Below, in pieces: positions 1 through 9,652 of a DNA stretch of 64,000 nt. The DNA lies in NCBI GenBank assembly GCA_037042185.1, contig JAXQJY010000022.1, forward strand, positions 434,001-498,000. Direction: 5' to 3'. Source of the DNA: Sordariomycetes sp. S80-01Y (Eukaryota > Ascomycota > Sordariomycetes). The notes under the pieces are model-generated. The model saw only the letters and a list, made by a program, of their open reading frames with translations, did no database searches and had not been told where the DNA came from. Position 1 is the stretch's first letter. Each line of letters opens with the position of its first letter. Position numbers and translations under genes: made by a program.

Positions 1-326
1 TCGTACTTTACGAGGGCCTCGGGGATGATGCCGTGGACCGAGGAGGGGCCGTTGAGCGCGCAGAGCGTCTTGGCCACCTCGCCCATGAGGCCGACGGTGC
101 CACCGCCGTAGACTTACTACCGTTAGCTGGGTCCGGGGAAACCAAGGGGGCCAGGGAGGGACGTACCGAGATCGATGTTGTTGGCGGCCATGACGCGACC
201 CAGCTGACGGGCTGCCTCCATGTGCGCCGGGCTGCTACCGCCCGCGGCGCCGCAGTAGACACAGATCTTGGTGCGAGGCTGTGATGCGCCGTTGGCGGAG
301 CCACTGTCCACGGTGTCTGAAGTCAT
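1..326 (-). CDS. LOG-family protein (cytokinin riboside monophosphate phosphoribohydrolase-like), 5' part only
   Basis: Starts at 326 and runs off the left edge. Exon 1 is 326-167, the intron is 166-113 (GTACGT...AAG, 54 bp) and exon 2 is 112-1; the join restores one frame. The product begins with a short polar leader, then KICVYCGAAGGSSPAHMEAA, and after the intron VYGGGTVGLMGEVA, the nucleotide-binding start of the LOG/TIGR00730 Rossmann fold. The family's second signature (PGGxGTxxE) would lie outside the window, so catalytic competence cannot be judged. Plant and bacterial LOG proteins release free cytokinin bases from riboside monophosphates; fungal members may do this or have another phosphoribohydrolase role. 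Without the splice the frame reads a false tail from intron bases. Confidence 0.85.
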
Positions 327-1824
327 TGTTCTTTTGGTTCTAGAGCAGGAGCGCTCGTATTATTCGTGTGATGGTATAGAAAAAAGAAATAAAAGAAAGT
401 CTCTAGTGTGTCCGTATCCAAAGCAAGCGAAGGTGGCGCTGGAGTTGTATTTAGAACAAGGAAGAAGGGCGAGGTTCCGCTGCGTCGATGGCGTACCTAC
501 ATCGGAGGTTAGGCTCCTAGAATTAGACGAGGGGCACGGGCAGCGGCGGCGTCGACCGGCTTATGACACACGCGCCTCGGGCGCCAAGCCCCCATTGGTT
601 TCTGGAATTTGCATGTCTGAGGACTACAGAGTCATTCGGCTCCTCCCTCAGACTATAGGAGCAGTCTACGACAGTTATGGAGACGCGACGTCGGCATTAC
701 GCAACGTGTCGGAGGCGCGCTACGTGAATGGCGGCTCCGTGTCCTGGCATTGTGCCCACCGCCGTAGTGCGATATGTGAGATCGGAGAACAGATATGCCA
801 GCCTGAAAGAGACGATGAGGATGCTGGTGTACTGGATGATTAGGGTGGGTGTGAGGTTCCATTCTGTATTTAGGAATTATATCAAGCTTATCCCTACAAT
901 GTCCGGGCTGCGTGGAGTGCACACCCTCACTCCGTTGGTTTCATGATACTGGTGTTAGACGCGTGTGCGACAGAGATTGTGGCGCAAAGGTGACGAAGAA
1001 GAAAAGGCTACATTAGGCCTTCTCATTTCACTTCCAGCAAGGCTGTTGATCTGAGAAAGCTTGCTGCTGGCGCTTTCGCCACCTCCATCACCGCGACACT
1101 GGCGTCTCTAGGGTAGGATCTTCGCCAAGCAGGGTCCAAGGACCCCCACCATACGACCCCTCCATGATCATCGCGGGGCACTCAAGGTTGCGTCAACGAA
1201 CATTATAGCTGTCCCTTTTCGCAATAAACTAAAGCGATGTGCTGGTGTTACTCTGGGTCTGTGCCTGACCAAACTATATGGACTTCGAGGCACTGCATCG
1301 CCTTACGAGCTTCTGGGACAACAATGCAGCGCCCCGTAACCGGAAACCTCGCCTGTTAGCAGCCATCACTGCTGGCCATCATACCCAAGTAATCTTCTGA
1401 CTCTTCCCGAATCAGCATGGCACTCACTCAACTTGAATGCAATACAAGCGTACGTGTGAGTCTATTGCGCTGAATTGGGTAGTCCCGCCTCACGTGCAGC
1501 TCCGCTACCGGCGGCAGACTAACATCCCGCGCAGCTACACTCATGGCTGCGGAGTAAAAAGTTTGGTCCTCATTGACTGGTCCATCGCGCAGAGGCCTGC
1601 ATATCCTGGTAACCAGCATTCGTGTAATACTTTGCCTCCAATTCACCCGGTCGCCCTCAGGTCAATATTTACTTATATCGCGCTGCCCGTCCGGCTGCTT
1701 CCGGCTGACCCCATATCTTCGACTCATCATCTCACGACCCACTGTGTTTTGACCTCACTGAAAAGGTGACCTCACTTTCTTCCGCCTCCAGCATCACCAC
1801 CACCTGCGTTTGGCGACAGTCGTC
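327..1824. other. Intergenic region, divergent promoters of LOG gene and SER1
   Basis: About 1.5 kb without a supported gene. Open frames here (for example 268-843 plus) overlap the LOG exon antisense and have no recognisable domain. The sequence is mixed in composition and probably carries the promoters and 5' leaders of the two divergent neighbours. No TATA box could be assigned. Confidence 0.6.
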
Positions 1825-3164
1825 ATGCCCTCCAGATCGGACATCACCTACTTTGGCGCCGGCCCCGCGCTGCTGCCCACCGACGTCCTCGAGAATGCCT
1901 CGCAAGCGCTCTTGAACTTCCAGCAGACCGGGCTGGGCATCGCTGAGCACTCGCATCGTTCCGAGATCGCCAACACCATCATCAACGAGGCCAAGGCCGA
2001 TCTTGCCAGCTACCTGGACATCCCCGAGGACTACGAGGTCCTATTCATGCAGGGTGGCGGGACCGGGGAGTTTTCAGCGACCGCCTACAACCTGGTGGGA
2101 GCCTGGGTTGCGCGGAAGAGGCTGCAGGTTTTTGGAGACTTGAAGAAGACGGATCAGGAGAACCTGAACGACCCGACGCTGATGCAGAAGCTGAAGACAG
2201 AAATTGACAGGGAGCTCAAGATTGACTACTTGGTCACGGGCAGCTGGAGCCAGAAGGCTGCTGCCGAGGCGGCGAGGCTGTTTGGGCCGGAGCACGTCAA
2301 CGTTGCTACGGACGCCCGGGAAGAAAACGGCGGCAAGTTTGGCAAGATCCCAGACGAGAGCACCTGGAAGCTCTCAAACGATGCCGCCATGGTGTACTAC
2401 TGCGACAATGAGACGGTCGACGGCGTCGAGTTCCCGGGCTTCCCCAAGTGTCTCGAGCCCAAGGCGGATGGAACCGGTCCTGTCGTCGTAGCGGACATGT
2501 CCTCCAACATTCTGTCGAGGAGGATCCCCGTTAGGAACTTCTCTGTACTTTTCTTTGGTGCGCAGAAGAACCTCGGCTCTACTGGTGTTACTGTCGTTGT
2601 GATCAAGAAGGACCTGCTGCCGCCCAAGCTGAGCCAGCCGTCGGCGACGCTGATGCGCAAGCTTGGCCTGCCCATCCCGCCCATTATCTTCCAGTACGAG
2701 ACCATTGCCAAGAACAACAGCCTGTACAACACCCTCAGCATCTTTGAGTAAGTTCCCTCCATCCCTCAGTTGCGCCTCTCGCTAAACTCTTCAGCGTCTA
2801 CATCGCGGGCCAGGTCCTGAAGAAGCTGCTCAAGACCTACCCAGACAAGGCCGCCGGCCAGGAGGCAGTTTCCGACAAGAAGGCACAGCTCATCTACGGC
2901 GCTCTGGAGGCCCACTCGGACGTTTACAGGATCGTACCCGACAAGAGCGTCCGCTCGAGGATGAACATCTGTTTCCGCGTGAATAAGGGCGGCGACACGG
3001 ACGCAGCGGAGAAGGCGTTCTTGAAGCAGGGCACGGAGCTGGGGCTGACGGGGTTGAAGGGACACAGATCGGTTGGCGGAATCAGGGCCTCAAACTATAA
3101 CTCCATTCCCCTGGAGGGGGCGGAGAAGCTGGCCAAGTTCATTGAGAGCTACGCAAAGGCTTGA
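1825..3164 (+). CDS. SER1: Phosphoserine aminotransferase
   Basis: PLP-dependent class-V aminotransferase that converts 3-phosphohydroxypyruvate and glutamate into phosphoserine in cytosolic serine synthesis. Exons are 1825-2747 and 2795-3164; the 47-bp intron starts GTAAGT and ends CAG. The product is 430 residues, the usual SerC length. The N-terminal DITYFGAGPALLP segment, the MQGGGTGEFSA phosphate-binding loop and FFGAQKNLGSTG with Schiff-base Lys248 are all present; the C-terminus carries the GHRSVGGIRASNYN segment typical of SerC. The ATG at 1825 was chosen because it directly precedes the conserved start; the frame is open a few codons upstream but has no other ATG there. Followed on the same strand by MSS1 after about 400 bp. 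Confidence 0.95.
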
Positions 3165-3560
3165 TGGAAGGGGCGGACAAGTGCAAAAGAGGAACGAGCC
3201 AGAGAGACGGAGTGCGTGTAGCAGTCAACCTTAGATGGTTGCTGTTTTCAACAGTGACAGCAACGAACAAGCACAAATGTTTAAAAATCATGACAAACTT
3301 GTGAGTCCTTTGAGGTGCGTATGCGCAAGCAGGTGAGGCTCAGAAGACGCATGCATGGCAGGCTTCCATTGATGCCGACTTATCGCCGGGTCCCCCGACG
3401 TCATCTCGAATTTTCGACGCGTCTCTCCCAATCTCACCCGCGTCCAACATCGCACCCTACCTACCGCGCATCTGACTTCGCCTCACCCACCTGATATCCT
3501 TTTGTCAGCGTCGTATACCCTCACCTCCCCGCCGCCACGTCGCCAATGATATCGTAGTCG
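3165..3560. other. SER1-MSS1 intergenic region
   Basis: 396 bp holding the SER1 3' end and the MSS1 promoter/leader. The only structure noted is a very short upstream ORF at 3546-3557, listed separately. Confidence 0.6.
3546..3557 (+). promoter_or_regulatory. Minimal upstream ORF before MSS1
   Basis: ATG-ATA-TCG-TAG, a three-codon uORF that ends 3 bp before the MSS1 start codon and lies in the same frame. If transcribed it could lower initiation at 3561 or act by reinitiation. Transcription start is unknown, so its presence in the mRNA is inferred. Confidence 0.4.
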
Positions 3561-5435
3561 ATGCTCAAGCGCAGCCTGCGGCCGAAGAGACTCGTCCGCC
3601 TCGGGAGTCGGAGTCAGGGTCCAGGCTCGGCACGTCCGTATCACGGGTTGCCGCGGAGGTCTCTGTCACCATGTACATCTGAAGGATCAATTGCTAGGGC
3701 CTCACGCTCCCATGAGGCGTTGCGATGGGGTGTTTGGCCAAGGTCGTTTGCGAGTCTGGTGCCGAAGCAGGGGGATACGATCTACGCCCTATCGACGGCG
3801 CAGGGCCGCGCTGGGATTGCTATCGTCCGGATCTCTGGCCCCTCGTGCCTTGATGTAAGCCACTAGGATTCTCGAACGGGGGCCTTCGCTGACCGAAGAA
3901 GATCTACGACGCCTTATGCCCTTCCAAGACCCGTCCTAGACCTCGCCACGCCACCGTCCGCACCCTCCACGACCCCTCTACACCCTCTCTGGTACTTGAC
4001 GCCGAAGCGCTTCTCCTGTACTTCCCCTCGCCACGCACCGTGACCGGTGAGGAAGTCCTCGAACTCCACATCCATGGCGGGCCGGCAACCGTCAAAGCAG
4101 TGCTCTCCGCCATCCCACGCTGCGCCCCCGCGAACCAGAGGATTCGGTACGCCGAGCCCGGGGAGTTCACGAAGAGGGCCTTTTTCAATGACAGGCTTGA
4201 CCTTGCCCAAATTGAGAGCTTGAGCGACGCGCTGGATGCCGAGACCGAGCAGCAGCGACGTGCAGCTGTCCGGGGTGGAAGTGGCGCGCTGGGGAGGACG
4301 TACGAGGGCTGGAGAGAGCAATTGCTATATGCAAGAGGCGAGATTGAAGCATTGATCGACTTCTCTGAAGACCAGCACTTTGACGAGTCCCAAACGGAGC
4401 TTCTGGACAACGTCGTTAGCCAGGTCGAAATCATGCTCCAAAGCATCAGACGGCACGAACAAGGCAGCCAACGCAGCGAGCTTCTCCGCAACGGCATCCG
4501 AATTGCCCTCATAGGGCCGCCGAATGTCGGCAAGAGCTCGCTCATGAACCTCATTGTCGGACGAGAGGCGTCGATCGTATCTGGCGAAGCGGGCACAACG
4601 CGGGACATTGTTGAGGCCTCGCTCGACATCCGCGGGTACCTCTGCTCCTTTGCCGACACGGCGGGCTTCAGGTCAGGCCTGCAGGAAGATGAAGCGGGCA
4701 AGCTCACCCACCGGCCGCCGGGCGAGGTGGAGAAGGAAGGCATCCGCCGGGCGTTGGCGAAAGCCGAAGAGGCGGATGTGGTGGTTGTCTGCGCGGCGGT
4801 CGTGCGGAGGGATGCTGAGACCGGCCCCTACATCTGGTTCGACAAGCAGGCCATCCGCGTCGCGGAGAAGGCCAAGAGCTGCATGTTCGTCGTCAACAAG
4901 GCGGACATTGTCTCGCCGCTGATGTTGGGCGGCTTGGTGGAGGTCTGCCGGCGCAAGCTGCTGAAGTTTGACTGTCCGAAGCTGGCGAGGGGCGGCATGA
5001 TCACCATTTCCTGCAAGGAGGCGCAGGAGGGAAGAGGAGGACCGAGCCTGGGAGGCGTGCAGGGTGTTATCGACGGCTTGGTGAAGCGCTTTGGCGACAT
5101 GACGGAGATGCCCGTCGACCAGCAAGATCTGCTGGGAGTGACGGAGCGTCAGCGCCAGCTGTTGGTACAATGCCGAAGCCACCTCGAGGACTTCATGGCC
5201 GAGGCCCGGCCCGCGGAGGAGGAAGGCCGCGATGCGGACTCGGTGCTTGCGGCGGAACATCTCCGCTACGCGGCGAACTGCCTGGCACGCATAACGGGCA
5301 AGGGCGAGGCCGGCGACGTCGAGGACGTGCTGGGCGTCGTCTTCGAGAAGTGAGTTCCCAACTGGCCCCTCATGCATCCTCACGTGAAACGGATAGAGTA
5401 GAGCTGACAACAGTAGATTTTGCGTAGGAAAGTAA
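3561..5435 (+). CDS. MSS1: Mitochondrial tRNA uridine-34 modification GTPase (MnmE/TrmE family)
   Basis: Works with Mto1/GidA in mitochondria to modify the wobble uridine of certain tRNAs. Exons are 3561-3854, 3902-5349 and 5417-5435, giving 586 residues. The Arg-rich N-terminus with no acidic residues fits a mitochondrial presequence. The TrmE N-domain starts at DTIYALSTAQGRAGIAIVRI; the G domain has GPPNVGKSS near residue 302, TTRD, DTAG and NKAD. The frame first meets a stop at 5351-5353, but this is inside a 67-bp intron (GTGAGT...TAG). Removing it adds FCVGK, the invariant C-terminal formyl-THF-binding Cys motif of TrmE, so the last exon is only 19 nt. At the first intron two acceptors 3 bp apart (after 3898 or 3901) differ by one Lys. 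Confidence 0.95.
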
Positions 5436-5827
5436 AGGAGCTGCTATGAAGAAGAACAGAAAATGAGATACCCATGTCTATACCGTCGACTCCCAAATAT
5501 CAGATGCTCGCGTGTTCTCGTCTCCTCGATCCAGTCTCAAGACATAAGTGGAGTGATCCGTCCCATCCCTTTCTATCCTCCTTCTATCAGTCGTTCTAAA
5601 AAAATCCATTACTGAACTCCCATTCTATCCCATGCTGATGCTGATGCTGATGCTGATGATGCCGTGTCTTCAAATCCATCCCGTCGCCGTCCATGCTAAT
5701 GCTCGCAGAACGCCCGCCATGCTGAAAGGGGGCAGCGCTAAAGATGAAGGAATTCCAAACCGCCCAAGTGGAAGCAAGTTCACAGGCGGAGAAGAGAGAG
5801 TGAGAGAGACATGAGGGGGGGAGGCGC
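5436..5827. other. Convergent intergenic region MSS1 / GRSGYN gene
   Basis: About 390 bp between two gene 3' ends; contains a hexanucleotide microsatellite and otherwise no gene. Confidence 0.6.
5634..5661. repeat. Microsatellite (GCTGAT)4
   Basis: Four tandem copies of a hexamer followed by GATG. It lies in the probable 3' region of the small GRSGYN gene. Confidence 0.9.
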
Positions 5828-6004
5828 TCAGTTGTAGCCGGAGCGACCGCCGTTGCCGTTCTTGTCTTCATCCCCGTTGCGGTCGACGAGAGGTCCGTTG
5901 TAGCCGGAGCGGCCCTTGTTGACGGTGCTGTCGTCGTCGTCCTTGTTGTAGCCGGAGCGGCCAAAGTTGGCTGCGGGACGCATGGAGACTGAGGAGGCGG
6001 CCAT
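5828..6004 (-). CDS. Small 58-residue protein with three GRSGYN repeats
   Basis: Unrecognised small protein read on the minus strand from ATG 6004 to TGA 5828. The motif GRSGYN occurs three times, at residues 15-20, 31-36 and 53-58; the last copy is the exact C-terminus. The linkers are short, hydrophilic and rich in Asp, Asn, Lys and Gly, including a run of four Asp. There is no signal peptide, TM segment or Cys, and no dibasic site between the repeats, so it does not look like a Kex2-processed secreted repeat precursor. The first and third copies are read as GGC/GGT-CGC-TCC-GGC-TAC-AAC, strongly biased codons. A clear TATA box lies about 265 bp upstream of the start codon, followed by a pyrimidine-rich leader, which suggests high or inducible expression. 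Function unknown. Confidence 0.75.
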   Translation of the reverse strand: MAASSVSMRPAANFGRSGYNKDDDDSTVNKGRSGYNGPLVDRNGDEDKNGNGGRSGYN

Positions 6005-6269
6005 TGTGGTTGGGTGTTGGTTGCGGTTGTGAGAAGTCCGTTGGTTGCGAAGGGTTGAGGGTGAGGGCGTTGGTTGCGGTGATGGAGGAGTGTTGAGGTG
6101 TGGTAGTTGGGAGGGAGAGTGGTTGGTCTTTGCTGGTAGCTTTGATATTGATGCTGAGGAAGAGTGATGGGAGGTGTTCGTCCTTTATGTCCCAGGTTCT
6201 TGAGCGGGTGGAAAGAAGTGTTGTCGAAGCTGATGAAGAACCCTTACAATTCAGGAACACACCAACCCC

Positions 6270-6278
6270 TTATATAAG
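6270..6278 (-). promoter_or_regulatory. TATA box of the GRSGYN gene
   Basis: TTATATAAG lies 266 bp upstream of the start codon. A CCCCT (stress-response-element-like) word directly abuts it, and further AGGGG words occur near 6493 and 6572. The motif reads the same on both strands, but the orientation towards the downstream minus-strand gene fits. Confidence 0.6.
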
Positions 6279-6856
6279 ATATCCCGCCGGAGCCTCAAGG
6301 CGTCCCCACGCCCTTTGGGATCCCTTCCCACCCATCATCAGCATCATCATCATCCATCATCGCCTACCTCACTCCCATAGATACGGGACAGGATGCCACA
6401 CACGCCCCCCCTCCGGGACCCCCCGGCGCAAGCCACACAAAGTGGCCGCCGAACGCCCAGCAGACGGCGACCTAATTAAAACAATAATTCCAGAGGGGGC
6501 CAGCGAGCAGTGCCGCCGAGTAAGGGCCCATCCAATCCGACGCCCCGGCAGCCTCTCCTTCGGGAAATGCTCGAGGGGGCGCGGACGGGCTATGGGTACT
6601 TAGGTCTGCCGTAGCGTGCTTGGGGGAGCACGGAGTAGCACGGTAGGGCCACGGGTACGGGATGATGGGGATGCACGGGCGGACAGCGGGGCGTGCGCCT
6701 AACGCCGTAGGGCTGAGCGAGCAGCGCAGTGCAGAGCAGTGCAGTGGAGAGCAACGGTGTCGGTGTCAGCACTGGCACTCCGCTGGGAGCTACGCCGCCC
6801 ATCAGCGGCGGGCACCGGGGCACCGGGGGGGCGAAGCCTCGTCTGGGCGAGAAATA

Positions 6857-6918
6857 GCTGCTGGTGCTGCTGGTGCTGCTGGTGCTGCTGGTGCTGCTGC
6901 TGCCGGTGCTGGTGCTGA
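6857..6918. repeat. Microsatellite (GCTGCTGGT)n
   Basis: Four near-perfect nonamers, then degenerate CTG/GGT continuation. Encodes no convincing protein. Confidence 0.85.
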
Positions 6919-7643
6919 CTGACGCATGCCATCGGATGTTCTCGAAGGGACACCTCTTCCTGGCTGGCTGCCTGGCTGCCTGGCCTTGTTCCCTGAAACG
7001 GGGACGACGCGATGCAAGGCACCTGACCTGCTGTGGCTCCCCCCCTCCCTTCCAGCGGGTGACGGGCAGCGCTGGGAGGGGGGGACAGGGCCGGGGTGTC
7101 GGGGCGCTGGTCGTCCAATTAGGGGACCGTGGGGGCTGAGAAGGGCTCCCGTCGGCGAGGTGTGTGTGTCGTGGGGAGCGAATTGGGGACTCGGCGAGGA
7201 ATGACTGCGTTTACGATGCCATGTACGTCCTGTTTCCTCACGTGGCCGTGTCTCTGATCTGGGCAGGGCTGCCGCGTAGGCTGTCGCGGTTCACGATGCC
7301 CGTGGTGGGTGCGTGTCTCGGGGGGGCTCTGCTGGATGGTACGGGATTCCAACGGTGCACGACCCGAATCTGCAGCCCATACTCGGAGTTGCGAGCTCGC
7401 GCGGTCTCTTCTGGTAGCCTGACCGACTTCGTCAATCCAAATAGACCAAAGTGTCAGTTTCTCCCTCAGCCCTCAGGCCTTCTCACCACCCGCAAGCAGC
7501 AGCTAATTCCACACCGTCCCATCCCATCCCATCTCAAATCCGGAGCCCCCGGGGGAGACCGCCATGATGCAGCCGCACAGCTGCAGGCGCAATGCCATGT
7601 GCCCGTCCAGGTGACTCAGCACGACCCTGCACCCTGACGACAG

Positions 7644-7675
7644 GTCAGTCAGTCAGTCAATCAGTCATTCAGTCA
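7644..7675. repeat. Tandem CAGT-type tetranucleotide repeat
   Basis: About seven copies of TCAG with some ATCA/TTCA variants. It lies in the gene-free region. Confidence 0.8.
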
Positions 7676-9652
7676 CCTCACCGACCGCTGGCACCCACCC
7701 CCAGCAACGCCGCCAGCGTCCCCGGAATGTTATCGTCGAGGTTGAGTCATCGGCGCACTCTGGGCTGAACTAAGCCATGAATGAGCACCGAGATACGGTA
7801 GTCGCGGTGAGGTTGAACTCCTTCACCACTACTTCGGAAAGTTGGATGCCTAATCGTGACTGTGATTTACTAATGACGAGCGTGACGTTGCGTCCCGTCG
7901 CTGCCGCGTTTTACGAGGTGCCGTCTTGCCCTGCACGCCAAAGTGATTAGTAGCAGTACCGTGGCCTCCAGGCTGTGGCAGCCGACCGATGAGGCAGACA
8001 CCGTCCCCATCTCGTCCCTCCGCGGGAGCAGCAAATTGACAAATCCATCGCACAATCTCCGTTCGGGGGTGCCAATCACCGAAATAGCCTGCCCTTCTGC
8101 CTTTTGCCTTTCTTCGCGGTTCGGATTTAGCCCTGGAAGCACCCACCCCCCTCTTCTCGCTGCCCTGTCTGGACCTCGTCCGTCACATCTCACAAAACGC
8201 CCTCTGTCGCTGGCATGTCATCGCGAACTATTCTCAGCCCCAGTTCTTGGGTTGGCAGCAAAAGGGTAAAAATGAAAAACCCAGGACCAAGAAAAGGTGT
8301 TATTCCCAAAAAGGGGAGGGGGGGCCAGATCTCACCGGATCGTCTCACCCGAGCACCCTGCAACATCATCGTCCTGAGCCCCTGGCGTCTAGCCGCCGCG
8401 CCTGTCGGGTGGGGAAGATGATTTGCCCCCAAAAATAGCCACATCCCAGCTTGTCCGCTCTCATTGGCCAGCAAGCGCGAAATCCGGTCACGGTCTTCCG
8501 CTTTGGGTAACCGGCACTCTTGAAACAAGCGACCCGGCCCCCCTAGGCGTGCTTTCTTTGGAGATGCACCTACATGTGACAGGGGAAGCGAGCGACCGGT
8601 GTGGGTGCTGCGAGGACGCCAGTTGGGCGCTCGGCCTGGAGCCTCTCGTGCCTCTCGCCCTGCGCGCCGCAGGTGAGGGCCATGCTCGTACACTTACCCA
8701 GGCCATTGGGTTGCGGCACGGAGCAGGGCTGGCCCTGGAGCCCTGCTGCTGGGCCTCTCAGGGGCGGCACGAGATCGCAGGGGCAGCGGCCCTATGGTCG
8801 ATCGCTCTGTGTAACGACCAGCTTGTCACTCTCGCTGCGCACATGGGCCCCGGTGTATTTGCGTCGAGGCACAATTTTACTACTGCGTGGGGTTCTGCGC
8901 ACCTGCGAGCAACGGCGCCTGCTCTTCCTTCAGTGCCACCGGCCGGACTGCTTCCAAAGATAGGGAGCGGCCGCCCTAACAGGAGGCCCCGGCATATCAC
9001 GAGCTGCCTCCTCTACGACATCACCGAAGCACCTCAGTGACGGATCCGTTGTCTGGTCATCAGAATATCTATTCTTTCTGTCGATCTACTCAGACCGAGG
9101 GGACCGTGCGTCGTGCACTTCTATTTTCCTCATCTTCAACGCAGGCCAACTGCCGTTTCGCCCCCAGCCTGATCCTTATCGATCGCCAACCCTCCCCTCA
9201 CACCCTTCTGCTCGAAGGATCAGGACGTTCCACGTGCGACGGGGCCATCCTCTGTGCTACCTGCACGTCCCAACCACCGCGACCCTGCGGCGCCAGCCCT
9301 TCTAGAATGGCGATCAGGGCGGTCCGTGGGACCTGATCTTGACATCGTGCCGTCTCAATACGCCCTTCTGGCCTATTTTTCGTGACACAGAGCTGGCCGG
9401 CCGCAGCCTGATAGCCTAGTCCAGCCCCACCCTCACCTATACGCCCCCCTCCCGTAGCCTGTTGAGCGGCGCGTGTCGTCCGTACGGGAGATTCCCATAT
9501 GGAAACCATGCATGCTGTCATTCACTTTCGTCAACCTCCGTCACATTGCCACTTCGCTTCTTTTTTAAATCTCAAGAACGCCCCGTCATCTATCATGTCG
9601 TTCCAAGCCCAGTCCGTCCGAGACGGCTCGCTAGCGTGCGCCTCGCTTCTTT

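Larger units (their letters stand above)
6279..9652. other. Long gene-free GC-rich region
   Basis: About 3.4 kb between the GRSGYN gene promoter and the 3' end of glucosidase I. Open frames of up to 205 codons exist (8423-9040 plus, 8190-8693 minus), but they lack domains, have irregular composition and overlap each other on both strands. The stretch is rich in C/G runs and simple repeats. It may be a large promoter, non-coding RNA gene or replication-related region; nothing more can be supported. Confidence 0.5.

Noticed and set aside
268-843. 191-codon plus-strand ORF
   Set aside because: Overlaps LOG exon 1 antisense, has no domain and mixed composition; no support as a gene.
5868-6260. 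130-codon minus-strand ORF across the GRSGYN gene
   Set aside because: Different frame from the repeat-encoding one; Arg/Gln/Ser-rich shadow of the leader and gene.
8423-9040. 205-codon plus-strand ORF and the 167-codon minus ORF at 8190-8693
   Set aside because: They overlap each other, show no domain, no intron logic and Cys/His scattered without pattern.
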